A DNA stretch of 64,000 bases from Alnus glutinosa (Eukaryota > Streptophyta > Magnoliopsida > Fagales > Betulaceae): positions 30,109,544 through 30,173,543 of the forward strand of contig NC_084887.1 in the NCBI RefSeq assembly GCF_958979055.1, given 5' to 3'. Below the pieces are notes generated by a model. That model ran no database searches. It was not told the origin of the DNA and worked only from the letters and a program-made list of their open reading frames with translations. A program made the translations under genes and the position numbers. Below, piece after piece: positions 1 to 12,924 of this stretch. Position 1 is the stretch's first letter, and every line of letters begins with the position of its first letter.

Positions 1-1712
1 CGATTTTTTATTTTATTTTATTTAATCAATAAGTTTTGTAAAAACAAAATTTTTTTGTCCGTCCTTTTCATATGGCAACCAAATAGCCTTGTATATTTTT
101 AATGGAATGTCAGCAGATTTGGAGGGAAAAATATGGTCTGCAATGACTTGGTTGCCATTTTCTCAATGATGGACCACAAGAAGAGCATTTTACACTCTAT
201 CTTTGCCCCTTTAAGTGCAGTATATAAATAAAAATTTTAATGTTGAGTTTGCAACTTATTATAATATTATCACTTTTTCTTTTTAATATCTTTTATTATT
301 ATTATTATTATTCTTTTTGCAATCCAAAGTTGAAATCCTGGCTCTGTCCCTCTTATGTCTAGCCAAGATGTGTTGTTCAGCCGTAGGCTTAGTTTTGTCT
401 TGAGCTTGACCTGTTTGCCTTGATATTGGAAAGAATATTATTGCATGACAAAAATGTTTCTTTTTCTGCACAACTTAGGCTGGGTACAAGTGACACACAT
501 CTAAGGTCCATTCACCTAATAACTGTATTATAACCTATTAAAGGATCACCCTCCTTATAAGGACAAATATTTGACAGTGTGTGTTGTTGTGCTTCTCTAT
601 TTCATAGGCTGACAAAGAACAAATGAACGGGGAGATTACTATGGATGAGGTTGTCAACTCTCTGACTCTTTCTCTTTGTTTTTCTTTTTTAAATTTGCTT
701 CTTGGCGCCACTTTCCTCTTAACAACAAAGTCACATGACAGTGGGGAGGGGTTGTGATATGTATAGTTTCATATGTTTTAATCAATCTAGGAGGACATAC
801 ATTTAGAGATGAATCCTTGACATCACCTCTCTTGTTTATATGCTGTGACAAGACTCATGGCATTAATGGGTGTTGCCAGCGGAGCATTATCTTTGATCAT
901 AGTGTAACTGTAGACGGGCGTAATTGCGTAAATACAATTTGATGGTTATGTAGGACATGATATTGGTTGATATACTATGATACACATGTATAATGTATAA
1001 AACAACCGGTAAAAAGAGAAGAAAAGAAATCAGATCTAATTGAAATTATACACTAGAATGATAAAATGTACACAACAGTTTGGTCAATATACATAATGTA
1101 CTAAAACTTTGTATTAATGGATTATCTTATTGGTTTTCTGAAGTATATATATGGTCTGGATATTAAATATCTGTTTACATCCTAGAAGGTTTTATGACTA
1201 AAATTACAGTAAACATCCTCTTCTGCTTAACAATTGGGAGATCACTGTTTTCACCAGTATACTATGGCCGCATCTGTTGCAGAATGGAGAATAATAATTA
1301 AGAGTGTCTCAAAATATTATCTGTTTTTTTCCTCTTAAACGATGGGGATCGTATAATCATAGTACTTCTGATGAAAAGAAATTAGGATATCTCAATGTAT
1401 TGCTCACCCAACAAAAAATTGAAGATAAAAGAAAGTATTGTTCATATAGGCTGTTTATCAGGAAGTAGAAATTGGCATTGTTAGTGTCTTGAGATACACC
1501 ATCCAGCAGATAGATTTATTGTTTTAAATTCATTTTCCTGAATCGGACCATAAACTTCTGATACCAGTGTTTTCTTTTGCTTGAGAAAGTCTTTCCCTAT
1601 TACGTTATATATAATAGAAATGAAAGATTTATTAAGGAGTTTGACCCTAAGTGCATAAAAGTGTATTCATTCATTTTATTATTATATAATTTTAAGGACG
1701 GGCTTGGTTGAT
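1..1712. other. 5' flank of the SINA-like gene, no firm gene
   Basis: No convincing coding region was found. One possible small exon at 610-649 is bounded by an AG acceptor (ttcatag) and a GT donor, and would read ADKEQMNGEITMDE. It could be an upstream exon of the SINA-like gene, but nothing in it identifies a RING domain. A TAT/ATT-rich stretch lies near 295-312. The rest is AT-rich sequence in which I see nothing specific. A gene starting to the left of the window cannot be excluded. Confidence 0.4.
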
Positions 1713-2348
1713 ATGATTCTACAGGAAGAGATGCCAATTCTTATTAGGAGTGAAAATATTGTCTGTGGGGACATTGAGGTGGTTGTTGATTCAGTCAGAA
1801 TGCCGTGCCGGAACAAAGAGTACGGTTGCAATGAAACAGTGGATTACATGAATAATGACCATGAAGAAACTTGCACCTATGCCCCATGTTCATGCCCACT
1901 TCTAGACTGCAACTTTGTTGGCTCATCTGATCAGTTGTCACTACACTTCAGCAGTAAACATTGGGATTCTGGAAGGCGCTTCAGGTATAATAGCCCATTG
2001 GCTGTCTTCTTAGGGATTAATGAACAGTTCCTTGTTCTTCAAGCAGAGGAGGATGGTGTTCTTTTTCTCCTGAACAAGGGTGTTGAAAGTATTGGGAACA
2101 CTGTCATGATAACTTGTATTGGACCAAGCTCATCATCAAAGGGAAGGTTCTTGTATGATCTTGTATCAGGAAGAGGAACCAGCTCTTTGAGATTAAAATC
2201 AGTGACAGAGACTTTTCCAGGACGGGTGGAAGGTTTTCCCCCAACGGATTTTCTTCTGATTCCATTTCGTTTCCTTAGTAGGCCTGGGCATATCAACTTG
2301 GATGTTTGTATATGGAATTCTACAGAGCTTGGTGCAGATTGCCCTTGA
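1713..2348 (+). CDS. SINA-like (seven-in-absentia type) zinc-finger protein, RING missing or upstream
   Basis: The frame encodes the SIAH-type zinc finger and the C-terminal TRAF-like substrate-binding domain of plant SINA-like E3 ubiquitin ligases. Visible zinc ligands follow C-x6-C-x10-H-x3-C, then C-x4-C-x11-H-x4-H (from MPCRNKEYGC to HFSSKH). The C-terminus, FLLIPFRFLSRPGHINLDVC and onward, is typical of the family. Family members normally begin with a RING finger (CPICxxPL...CPSC). Here only a decayed echo of its end is visible (EEMPILIRSENIVCGDIEVV) and the RING cysteines are absent. An in-frame ATG occurs at 1713, but an acceptor-like TTCTACAG ending at 1724 suggests the exon may begin at 1725 and be joined to an upstream exon. 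Without a RING it could not recruit an E2 enzyme itself, so it may be a truncated gene, a pseudogene, or a dimerising regulator. Family assignment is firm; gene model and function are not. Confidence 0.65.
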   Translation: MILQEEMPILIRSENIVCGDIEVVVDSVRMPCRNKEYGCNETVDYMNNDHEETCTYAPCSCPLLDCNFVGSSDQLSLHFSSKHWDSGRRFRYNSPLAVFLGINEQFLVLQAEEDGVLFLLNKGVESIGNTVMITCIGPSSSSKGRFLYDLVSGRGTSSLRLKSVTETFPGRVEGFPPTDFLLIPFRFLSRPGHINLDVCIWNSTELGADCP

Positions 2349-3023
2349 TTAGTCGTCTGTAAAGGGTTATAGTATACAACTTTCCTCTCTTTCAGAGGTC
2401 TTAGAAATATACCTTGTAAATTATGATCTGAGAAATCAGAATGGAATATCTTACTGATTGCCCTGGACAAACAAATAAACAGATTCATAGAATGTTGACT
2501 AAGATCAATGTAGTCTCTTATTGCTGATCTATAACTAAGAGTTGAAGAGTGTAAAGTTAATGGGGCTTGCATTCTGTTCCGAAGTTTTCCTCTCTCGGCT
2601 TCTCCGGGACTAGTCTTTTGCCATGCAAGAAATTCCAGCACCCTCCTTCCTTTCCCCACCATAACTAAAACTATGAAAACAGTGCCATTATCAGGATCAC
2701 AATGATAAACACCAGACAAGCTGCTTGAAGTTAGACTATTTTGCATGTTGGAACATCAAAAGTCAGTCATCTATATCAAGCTCGAATCATGACAAGAGTT
2801 GGAATACATGCTTCTAGGATGCCGATTGCCAAGTCTTCCAATAAAACCATGTCTGTATAACATATCAACACAATTTACTAGGAGAGCTAATCTCCATGCA
2901 AATGCTGTTGTCAAATGAACTGCTTTTCATCCTTATTATGGAAGTATTCTCACCTCTCTTTATTTTCTTTCCTAGGTTAGATTCAAGAGTGGGAAAGACC
3001 TGCCTTAATCCCTTCCCTTTTCC

Positions 3024-3129
<106 letters not shown>

Positions 3130-3479
3130 CAATTTCGTTTTCTAAGAAAAGAAAATCAGGTCAAATCAACCAAGCCTGAAGCCAAGACTCTTCTTGTGAG
3201 ATTCAACTATAAAGGTAGCCAATAAGCATTTCCCAAGCAAACTACTCAAAATAGATATCATGGCTTCACTTGTTAATTTTTGACGAATGGGTTCTGAGAA
3301 ATTACTTTTTAAGTGCAAAGATGACAGGATTTCCTTCTAGATCGAAATTGGAAATGAAATTCGAGAATAGAAATTTCTGAAGGATTATAACTTAAAAAAG
3401 TGTCTTCAGCCACAGTGACAGATGATATTAGTCAGCATGATCATGCAAAACAAGCAACAAAAGGTAGCCCATGTAGGTT

Positions 3480-3725
3480 TAGAGTGCGTTTTCACACTAG
3501 GATTCCGGGATTTTGTAGATCAGAATTGCAATTTTAAATTAAATTGCAAAAAATATCGTTTTAGAGTGCGTTTTTAAAAAATTGCGATTTAAAATATAGA
3601 AATATATGTGTTTTCAAATCGCAGGCAACTGCATGAGTTTTAAAAAACACACGATTTTAAAGACTAAACCGTAATTTTAAAAACTCAAATCGCACGTTTT
3701 AAAGTCTTAAATTCAAACAGACCAA
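3480..3725. mobile_element. Possible hAT-type MITE built on inverted GCGATTT/AAATCGC motifs
   Basis: The segment alternates motifs such as TTGCGATTTAAAAT and AAATCGCACGTTTT in opposite orientations, with GAGTGCGTTTT repeated near 3481 and 3564. This resembles the AT-rich internally palindromic MITEs common in plant intergenic DNA. I could not define exact terminal repeats or a target duplication, so class and borders are uncertain. Confidence 0.4.
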
Positions 3726-3968
3726 AGTGATTCCAACCGGCAACCAGGATCATTCTCAAACGCTCAAACTGGGCTTGGACTGCGCTTTATAAGTTAACCC
3801 AAGTGAACCCAACCTGCCCGAGCCGCCTTAGCCTCTTCTTGAACGGAGCACTCAAATGAAACAACGGATGTAGTAGATAACATACACGTACAGATATATA
3901 GTACCGGCAAAAGCAAAGGTAAAACTTCAGTAGCCGTTGAACACAGAGAGAGAGAGAGACAGCGAGGA

Positions 3969-6900
3969 ATGAATTCCTCGCTGATGCTTCGTCGTTGTTT
4001 CTGTTTCCAGAGTTCCACCTCTTCTTCTTGTTCTTCTTCTCTAAGCGTCTGTTCCAAGAAGAAGCCCCTTGTCTTCTTGGGCTCTCCTCAGGTACGCTCT
4101 CTCTTTCGTTTGCTGTGTCTATCTTTGGTATTTTGGTCTCTAACGAAATGGGTATTCTTGTAGGTCTCTGCAACAGTCCTTGATGCCCTTCTCTGTGCAT
4201 CTAGTGCTCCAGACTCCTCGTTTGAGGTATTGGACCATAATTTCATTCCATTATATTCAACTGACTTTTGTTCCGTCAGTTTCATATCTGTCGTATGACT
4301 TGGAGTGTTTATTTTACTATTTGTTTGATTGGGGTTACTTTTACAGGTTTATATCATTAGGATTCTTAGCATATTTTTAATTAAGCCTTTAATTCTAATC
4401 TTACTCTGTGAAGATTAATTTAATGGCCAGGGTGCATTTGTCAGTGTGTCTTTGAATGTGTAGTTAAACATAGAGACACTGCATATGATCATGGAATGTG
4501 TCTTTGGTTTACACGTTAGTTAGATCTCAAGCCATGCCAAAATGAGGAATAGACCATGACTGTGTAATGCTCAGTGTAAAAGTTAGTTCGTTTAGCCATC
4601 AGAAAAAGGTTATAGGGACTGTTAACGTTTAGATTGTTTTGATAATTATGTTTAGCTGTATAAAATGAGAGGTTGATGTTATTGATTGCTAATTTGGTAT
4701 GGTTTAGGTTGCAGCAATTGTTACTCAGCCACCTTCTAGAAGGAATAGGGGGGGAAAGGTGATGCCTTCTCCATTGGCTGAGTATGCTCTCGACAGAGGC
4801 TTCTCTTCTGACCTCATTTTCACACCCGAGAGGGCTGGGGAGGTAATCAATGTTTTCTGCTCCTGAAATTTATGCTTAAGTAGTAGTTAAAGTAGTGATT
4901 GGGTTCATTTACAACATTCAAGCCTGGTCTTTCGACCAAATGGCAAGAGGAGGAAGGTGAAGCCGCTTGTTCAATCCCGTAAGTGGTGTTTGAGTTTGTG
5001 TGTCTGGGTGAAATCCTGCACTAGACCTACATTTTCTTCTTATTGCAGAAGTTTGTAAACTCGTTCTTTCCATTTGACAGTATTGCAATTTTATTTTAGT
5101 TTTTTCAAATTTAATTGGGTTATGTCTCTCATTATCTTTTGTTGTAATAAATTTAAACTTATAGAAAAAAAAGGGGTTGAGAATGTTTGCTACATTAAAA
5201 AAATTGTCTGCCAGTGGGTTTTTATACCGAAAAGGAACTATGGGAATGCAAATTTGGTGCTTGCAAACTTTTAATCAAGTAAATAATATTTTCTTTCTTA
5301 CTCAAGTTTCAGAACATTAAGTGAAGCTATAGTAAAAGACTAAATCTTTTTAATTGTTATCATTTTTAGTCTAGAAACAATCATTTTAACTTCATCTGGA
5401 ATAGATGGCAGACCATAGGAAGAGATTCATTTTTCTTTCTATATGCAGGACATGTTCTTGTCAAATTTAAAAGCTTTGGATCCAGAACTCTGCATTACAG
5501 CAGCATATGGGAATATTTTACCCAGCAAGTTTCTCAATATTCCACCATCGGGTTAGTCAAACATATTCTTTTCTAACAAAATTCAGAATATTGTGCCTCC
5601 TACTTCTTTGTTAAACATGGCATGAGTGTCAATGTGACCGCATTTTGTTTGTCACATAAATATGCCATTTAAAATGTTTGAGCATACCCAATTAATTGTT
5701 GAATCACCTCTTATCCCAAAAGCTTAAACTAATAAGAAGAGGTAAATTTAATCATTTAATCAATACTATAACACTCCCCCTCACGTGTATGCTCAAACTC
5801 TTTTTTAATAGGTGAGGCCCAACACGTGAGGCCCAACACGTGAAATATTTAATTGAAATGGAAGGTGAATGATGGAGACAAGATTCGAACTTAAGATCTC
5901 TGCTCTGATACCATGTTAAATCACCATTTATTCTAAAATTTTAAGCTAATAGTAAGATGTAAATTTAATTATTTTATCAATACTATAACATTACTCACAC
6001 ATTGCTTTGATACCATGGAAAAAAGAGTAATAATTTATCTTGCTTATCGTTTGGGGGGTTTATTATAAGGTCCAAGTTTTTACTCTTGCCTCCAATGTTT
6101 TCATTGGAAAAAGCCTATGGGTTGCATATTATGTGAGGTACAGACCTTGGGCTTGAGTTGTAAGCCTCATGATTTTTGTGCCTTATGCGTGTGTTCACCT
6201 ACACGTGTCTGTATATAGGTATTGATGTATATTTGTTTTGTCATTTGGTTTCCCATTAATAAATAAACTATTTGGATATGTTTAACCATCATAATAGCCA
6301 AGATATATAAACTAGAAAATGTTCTTTTGGGAAATGTGGGAGCAAGAAACCATACTTTCACTTTTTATTATTTCTTGTGGTAGAGGGATTAGGTTTCTTT
6401 GGCATTATGAGGAAATCTTCCAATATGTCATAGCAATTTATTATCACTCAATAGTAATGGCTATTGAAATCTCTCAATAGTTTCTCAATGCTGAATTTAA
6501 ATTGTGTTTGCGTGTGTATGTCTCTTTATGTGTGTGTGAGTGTGCATGCATTTGATATTATTAAGAAACCTATTTAACGTCTTAATCATAAAGGTTTCTG
6601 GTAGGTTTGGTGTCACAGTCTTAGCTGGAGGCTAGTTCACAGTGCGGCCTTGCTATCCCCAAGTGGGCAGCAAGTAAATGAGTATCTCATAAGGCGCTTA
6701 CGCACACACAATGACAATAATATGTAAGAATTTTTATTTAGAAGAGTAAAGCAATGCTCCAAAATAGTGTAGTTGTCACAATACACAAATTTTGAGGGAA
6801 AGTGGCTACTTGTATTAATGTAAAGAGAGTGGTTACAATGGTGAGAGCTGGAGGGAAAAGCTTTACAAAGAGACTCACCTGTATACCAGCGTGCTAGGCC

Positions 6901-9900
6901 AACGGTCCACTAACTAGGCACTCCCCCCTAAAGGGCATTCTGGGCTGTGACCCACCTGGCAGAAGGAAATATCAGTAAGCATGAACAAGCATAAAGCCAT
7001 TTTTCTACTTAAATCTCAGTTTTGTGTCAGGGAAGTTAGAACACTTTATCAAGTTCTGTCTGTAAATTCTAACTGTGGTCTCAGTTTCCCTCAATCTTGG
7101 GCCCAAAACCTATTTCTAGTATGCTCATAAGTTTACATAAGTACATAAATGCTGGTAAGGCTCTTACTTTGAAAAGTAAGTTCAAGAATGCTAGAAGAGC
7201 TTAGTTTGGGAGTTGAGGCAAGCGTCCATGGTAAAGCAAAGAGGTCCTAGACAAGCTTTGGCCTGTGACGTTTGGCATGCACCTGTTGTAAAACTTGACG
7301 TCTGAGGCTTGCTCCTTTAATTTGGATTTTGAGACAAGTTTCTTGTGTCATAGCCATTGGCACGTTTCAAAGGGGTAGATGGCATGCTTGTGTTTGAAAC
7401 AATTTCTTGCCAGTTTCGTTGTCTATTGTTGCCATCAAGCGTGTATTGAACCATATCCTTCATTTCATTTGGTCTTGTAATATGATTTTTACTTGTAATC
7501 TTATTCATTTAAAATTCAACCTTTTAAGCTTTGTTATACTGGTGTCCATCAGCTAGACCTCCTTGTGCACATACCATCTGATAAATCTCCAGATTATCCA
7601 ATTCATTCATGTTTTGCATGGCCCCAGAAAAAAACATTGAATAACTGAATCATAAAGTTTCACCACTTCTAAGCTTCAAGCAATCAATCAACAGTTATTT
7701 GACAGGTATCACCCGAGACTTTAGTTCAACCAATTTCCAAAGTTTTGCAGGAAATGACTGCTCCAACATCCAACCTATGGATGGTGAACACTTTTTATTG
7801 ATAGTATTTATTTTTACCAACACCATTCTATTGCAGAAAAGTTTTTAATGTAGTTTGGCATCTGTGAATTTTGCACTTACCAAAAAAGAATTTTGTGTTT
7901 TTGCTAGTGTTGTATATTTTGTCATGTAAAACATACTAGATTCTAAATTTTCAAGTGATATGATTCATATGAAGCCTGAAAAGATCTGAATCTGAAAAGC
8001 TTAATCAACTATGGCGATGTGAGCGTGCCCTCTAAGAGTAGGAAAGGAAAGGCTCAAGTTTTGTGGGTTTCGGGTTTTAGGGTAGGTCCTTGTGGGTTTG
8101 TTTGGGCTTTTCTTTTGTTGCTTTGAGTGCTCTTTGTGGGTTTTGTGCTTTAGGGCTTAGGTCCCTGTGGGTTTGTTTGGGTTTCGTTTTGTGGGCTAGT
8201 TCGGGTTTGAGGGCTTTTGGTTTTGAGGGTTTGGTGGGTTTCTTTCTTTTTTTGGGCTTTTTTTTTTTTTTTCGCGTTCTAGCTAAGTGCTTTCTCTTGT
8301 ATACTTCCGGTGTACTAGGGGCGCCTTACGCTTTTAATAAGCCAAGTTTATTACTTAAAAAAAAAAAGATGTTCTACAAAAATTTCAGAGATTCAAATTT
8401 AATTTTCTCAGGGACAGTGAATATACACCCTAGTCTGCTGCCACTGTACCGTGGTGCTGCTCCTGTTCAAAGAGCATTGCAGGTTCTTTATTTTTGTAGG
8501 TTTATGATGTTCATTGTGTTAAATACTTAATACACTTCTTCCTTCTAAAGTGTGTATAGTGACATCTGTAAATTTATGCATTAGGATGGTGTTAAAGAAA
8601 CAGGAGTATCATTGGCCTTCACGGTTCGTGCACTTGATGCTGGACCTGTCATTGCCTGTGAAAGATTGGAAGTTGATGATCAAATTAAGGTATGCTTATC
8701 TGGAATTACTACATTGATTATGGAGCATATAGAGGCTTAAGTTTAAGGATTCTGCTAGTCTTTATTTTTGCCTAGTCCTATTTGAAAGTGTCATGGATTT
8801 GTCTGAATCAATTACTCCATAACATGAATTTGGAGGCAAGATCTATCAAGTTTGATAAAATCTTATTGACCGTGTCTTGTATGTTAAATATCAAGATGTC
8901 AGTTATTTGTTAACCTGCAATTGTTCAGCTTTTATCCTTCTTTGTTATTATTATTGTTCTATTTTTTGGGAAGGGGCTCCTTCATTTGCTTCACTTTATT
9001 GTCCCTCTCTTTGCAAGCACAGACTCACTGCTGTATCTGCATTTAGCTTCAGTCTTAGTGTGCATTTTTAGCTGAGGCATTGTAAGAGTTAATTTTATAA
9101 ATTATTCGAAACTCTCTCTCTCTCTCTCTCTGTTTGGATGATACTCATAATGTCCTCTTTATCTGCCTTGAAATGCAATGACTGCTTTCTGTTTGTTAAG
9201 CGCCTTCTAACTAACCTTAAAATACTTTGCTTACAGGCACCTGATTTACTTGAATTGCTATTTTCTGAAGGTGCGGTTTTTTGTTAGTATCTAAATTTAG
9301 TATTAATATGTCAAACATTCATGCAATTGATTAACTATAGCTACTTCATCTTTGTACCTAAAGCTGAAATTGTGTTACCCGAGAATGATATAGTTGTGCT
9401 TGCTAATGCTATAGGCCAGGGTGTCTTGGTCAATTATTATTCCAATTGTTTTACAGATGAACACACAAAAATGCGTCCCTTAATGTATGTATGACATCAT
9501 CAGCAAGTTTGTCAATTAGAATGATTTAATTTTTTTTTTTAATAATAAAATTAATCGGTTTATATCCTCTATTACAAAATTCGTTAAATTTTCAAGAATC
9601 CTTTTATCACTATGTTTGTGTTTTTTTCCCCATTACTAATAAGGTGTTTTATTGACCATAGGCATGTAAACATGCAAGCCTCAAAGCATTGGTGCATAAG
9701 CTTTTTAAAATTCTGAATTCTAGTAATGATAAGAACACCTTTTATTAGAAGTAGGAAAAGTTTAAATATAACAAGTAGTAAAAAGTTTCTATTTGAAATG
9801 TTGAAGAGAGGTACAAACTAAGACATTTTTGCCTTGAAATATTCAGGATCTAAACTTCTAATCCGTGAACTTCCTTCTATATTTGACGGATCAGCTAGGG

Positions 9901-11007
9901 CAAAAGCACAACCCCAGGATGACTCTAAAGCTACCTTAGCTCCAAAGGTACCATTGTGTGATTTGTAGCATACTAGAAATATAACTAGGAGTACTATCTT
10001 GCAATATTTAATAGTGGTACTTTGAGGTGTAACATGCATCAAATGATGTGGCGCCCTTGTTGTTTTGGCTACCAAGTCTTTAACATACTGTTGGCAGAAC
10101 TTGGTGACAATGTGTGCGTGTATGTGTGTGCAATGATTCACATTTTTCTCTTTGTGCAAATCCCATTTTTCTCTCCAGAAGGTGGTTTTGCTTTTAATAA
10201 TATCAAAATTCACAAGTGAATATGGGATTTGGTACCTTTGTAGGATGTAGCATACAGCATTTGGCCGCAAATCCCATCCTAAGAATTTGAATATTTTAGT
10301 AAACAAGGTGGAACTGGAGAGAAACTAACCCTTATATCTTTCTGAATTATCTATACCTTGATGTACCTCTGCAGCATATTAAGTTGGCCAAATATTTTAT
10401 GTTCAGTGACATTCAATTGGTAAAAGATTACTCACATTTAGGTTTTCTTGCTTTATGCAGTTAAGTCCAGAAGAGTCATGGCTATCTTTTGATGAAGAAG
10501 CTCTAGTCCTACATAATAAGGTAAGCTCTTTCTTATTCGAGTCCAACCATGCTGTCATGACATACAACCTTCCCAGGTTCGTGCATTTGCAGGGTGGCCT
10601 GGAACCCGAGCTAAGATTGTAGTTATTGACAAGAAAAATGATCACCGGAATATCGTAGAGCTTAAAATTATCACTACAAGAGTTTGCGGCCATAGAAATA
10701 TTCAGGGCAATGAAGTTGATGACATTACTTTTGTCGAGGGTGCCTTGGTATTTCCATGTGGAGGGAGCACCACACTTGAGGTATGCTTCATAATTTCTAT
10801 AAGCATATCTTTGAGTCTCGATTTGTTTTTTTTGTTTATTTTTTTACTTTGGTTGTTTGGATGGCATGTTAGTATATGTTTTCTTTATTTTCTTTTTCTC
10901 AGTAAATGCCATTTGGCGTATAATAAGTTGTTAGGTGATGTGTTTTGGTCTACCAAGCATGTATTGGACATGCATTTCACCCTAAAATCTAAATATTTGG
11001 ACTATTA

Positions 11008-11046
<39 letters not shown>

Positions 11047-11313
11047 AACATGTATCATATGAATATATATTCACAGTCAACCTGCAATATATGTAGGTAC
11101 ATATTCAAACGGAAAGAATTTGAAGCAAAAGTGAATATTCTGTTGAAATCTTCAATATGGCAAACGCATACCAGTCACTCTCTATATGACATGCTGATTT
11201 TGTTTCTTTGGTAACGCCACCAGGTTTTGGAACTTCAACTTCCTGGGAAGAAGGTGTATAGTGCAGCTGCCTTTTGGAATGGCTTGCGAGGTCAGAAGCT
11301 GAAAAAGTTATGA
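3969..11313 (+). CDS. FMT: Methionyl-tRNA formyltransferase, organellar (11 exons)
   Basis: The enzyme transfers a formyl group from 10-formyl-tetrahydrofolate to initiator Met-tRNA in mitochondria and/or chloroplasts. Exons: 3969-4091, 4164-4226, 4708-4842, 5449-5551, 8412-8482, 8585-8689, 9237-9270, 9847-9947, 10461-10520, 10577-10780 and 11224-11313. All have GT-AG borders and phases that close into one 362-residue frame. The first roughly 30 residues are Ser/Arg/Cys-rich with no acidic residues, fitting an organellar transit peptide. Then come KKPLVFLGSPQ (Rossmann start), ITAAYGNILP, and the signature NIHPSLLPLYRGAAPVQ. By comparison with the E. coli enzyme the catalytic residues are N145, H147 and D183 (in LDAGP). 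The C-terminal OB-like domain contains RAFAGWPGTRAKI. Length is normal for plants. Intron 4 (2.86 kb) carries a TRIM and an L1-type tail, with no damage to coding sequence. The start is the first in-frame ATG and gives the targeting peptide. Confidence 0.94.
5697..5990 (-). mobile_element. TRIM (miniature LTR retroelement), complete, 294 bp
   Basis: Two 77-bp direct repeats (5697-5773 and 5914-5990) start TGTT and end ATAACA on the plus strand. Read on the minus strand, the 5' LTR is followed directly by TGGTATCAGAGC (5902-5913), the primer-binding site complementary to plant initiator tRNA-Met. A G-rich polypurine run (GAGGGGGAG) precedes the 3' LTR. The flanks TTAAT (5692-5696) and TTACT (5991-5995) are a target duplication with one mismatch. 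There is no coding capacity, as expected of a TRIM, which must be mobilised in trans. It sits antisense in FMT intron 4. A related plus-strand copy lies at about 29075-29356. Confidence 0.85.
8262..8369 (+). mobile_element. L1-type LINE 3' end with poly(A) tail
   Basis: About 100 bp end in TACGCTTTTAATAAG...TTATTACTT followed by 11 A. The GCGCCTTACGC...TTAATAA...TTACTT(A)n signature recurs at 33183-33260 (minus strand) and at 40600-40702, where it is joined to L1 coding remnants, so I assign it to that family. The upstream G/T-rich tract may be part of the same insertion. A target duplication was not clear. Confidence 0.6.
11011..11044. repeat. (TA)17 microsatellite
   Basis: Pure alternating TA tract in FMT intron 10. 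Confidence 0.95.
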
Positions 11314-12883
11314 CAAAGGGATCATTTTATTTAGGCGGCATTTAAGATTTAGGTTGAGGTTTAATCAAGTTGGGAAAATTCGTGGAGTCATCATTTTTTC
11401 TGTCATTTTATGATTTTGTTTTTGTTTCTGTTGTCCATTTGTCATTGTTTTCAATTAATGTACAACTACATGCAAAACTTTCAGCTGCAATTGATATTGA
11501 AATTTCGTTTAAACAAGACCTACATTGTAGACTTTCTAAGGGCTCCTCCCTTTATAAATGTACTTGTTTTGCTGTTCATGTTCTGTTCTGAGTTTACTGA
11601 TATTACTATAAAATGTTTCACATCGCTGAGATGAATCGCTCTCGTTGAGTGGGTAATTTATAAAAATGTTTATAGTGTAAGTCTCACATTGGTTCCATAC
11701 TAGGTTAGACTGAGGTTTATAGGCGATTCTAGGGATCGGCTCCAATTGTAACTTGATCAATTCTTTTAGATTAATATGTTATGTGAATGGGTTATTAAAC
11801 ACATCAGAATAATTTGATAGATTTCGAGGGAACCTAAACCTTAAATTCTGAGGGAACTTAGACCTTTGCAAACACAAAATTTGGAATTAATTCTGCATAC
11901 TTTTTATTAATCACTCACGCATATAAATAAGAGAATTATAAAGACAGAGAATAAGAGATGAACTTCTACTTCTACCCTAAATTAAACTCCTAATACAAAT
12001 AAACCACTTGGAGAAACCTACTACTAAATAACTTCTGCACCATAGTGCTACAAATAATTAAAAGACTCTGATTTAGATAGATAACTATAACTATCTTTAT
12101 TTAATTAAACTACAATTACTCTAAGATAAACTAATGCAAGTTATGTCATCGTCTTCTACATCTTGTAGAATTTTACTTTCGTAATATAATAGCACATATG
12201 TAATTAGTGTTTTTACTTTATCATTTCTAATTCTAAAGGAGAAAAATCTTTAACAATGTAGCAACTCGCTTCCTCATTACTACTCTCTAACCATTTTGAT
12301 GCCTCTTGAAGCATCAAGTTCATGACCCGGTTGATGTACATTCTTTCTTCAACATTGTTCTTGCAGAATTACTTTTTTTCTTTTTCTTTTTTTGAGAAAT
12401 AATGCAGAATTACTTTCTAGTTGTTTATGTTACAGCACCATTATTGGACACCCAGCAACCTATAAAATCTGTTTGTTCTGGTCCACTGGTGGGGGGTGAT
12501 CCTGCAACGTACATCTTAATTATGGTCCAGATAAGCAGGCATGGATGCCGCGTTTCTGGCACAAGGCATCAAAATGGCTCTTTTTGTAGGAGAAAACGTA
12601 GCCTTTTGCTCAAATTCTGGCAATCTTTAATTGTATTTGCTAAATTTTATAAAACAATTCACTAATAGCCGTATGACATTTTAGTAAAGAAATCTAAAAC
12701 AGAAAAGTAATGCTCGTTAGGTGCGTTAAAGAGTAGCTTTTTATAAAAGTTATTTGCCTCCACCTATTTTGATCAATTGGTGTGCACTGAGTTGTAGCAA
12801 ATACTTTTCTAGGGTGCAATGGAGCTTCATAGTTTCTATTCTAGCAAGGAGAGAAACATGACTTATAAACACTGCAGAAAGAT

Positions 12884-12924
<41 letters not shown>

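Larger units (their letters stand above)
5552..8411. other. FMT intron 4, repeat-rich 2.86-kb intron
   Basis: The intron holds a complete TRIM element (5697-5990), an unclassified region around 6570-7560 that may be old retroelement DNA, a G/T-rich tract (about 8050-8260) and an L1-type 3' tail (to 8369). A frame that runs through the tail into exon 5 is fortuitous. No independent gene was recognised. Confidence 0.6.

Noticed and set aside
2039..2746. 235-codon reverse-strand frame
   Set aside because: It is antisense to the SINA-like exon and its 3' flank, has no recognisable motif, and the sense strand explains the sequence.
8090..8530. 146-codon plus-strand frame in FMT intron 4
   Set aside because: It runs through a G/T-rich repeat and an L1 tail, and only its last part overlaps FMT exon 5. 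It is not an independent gene.
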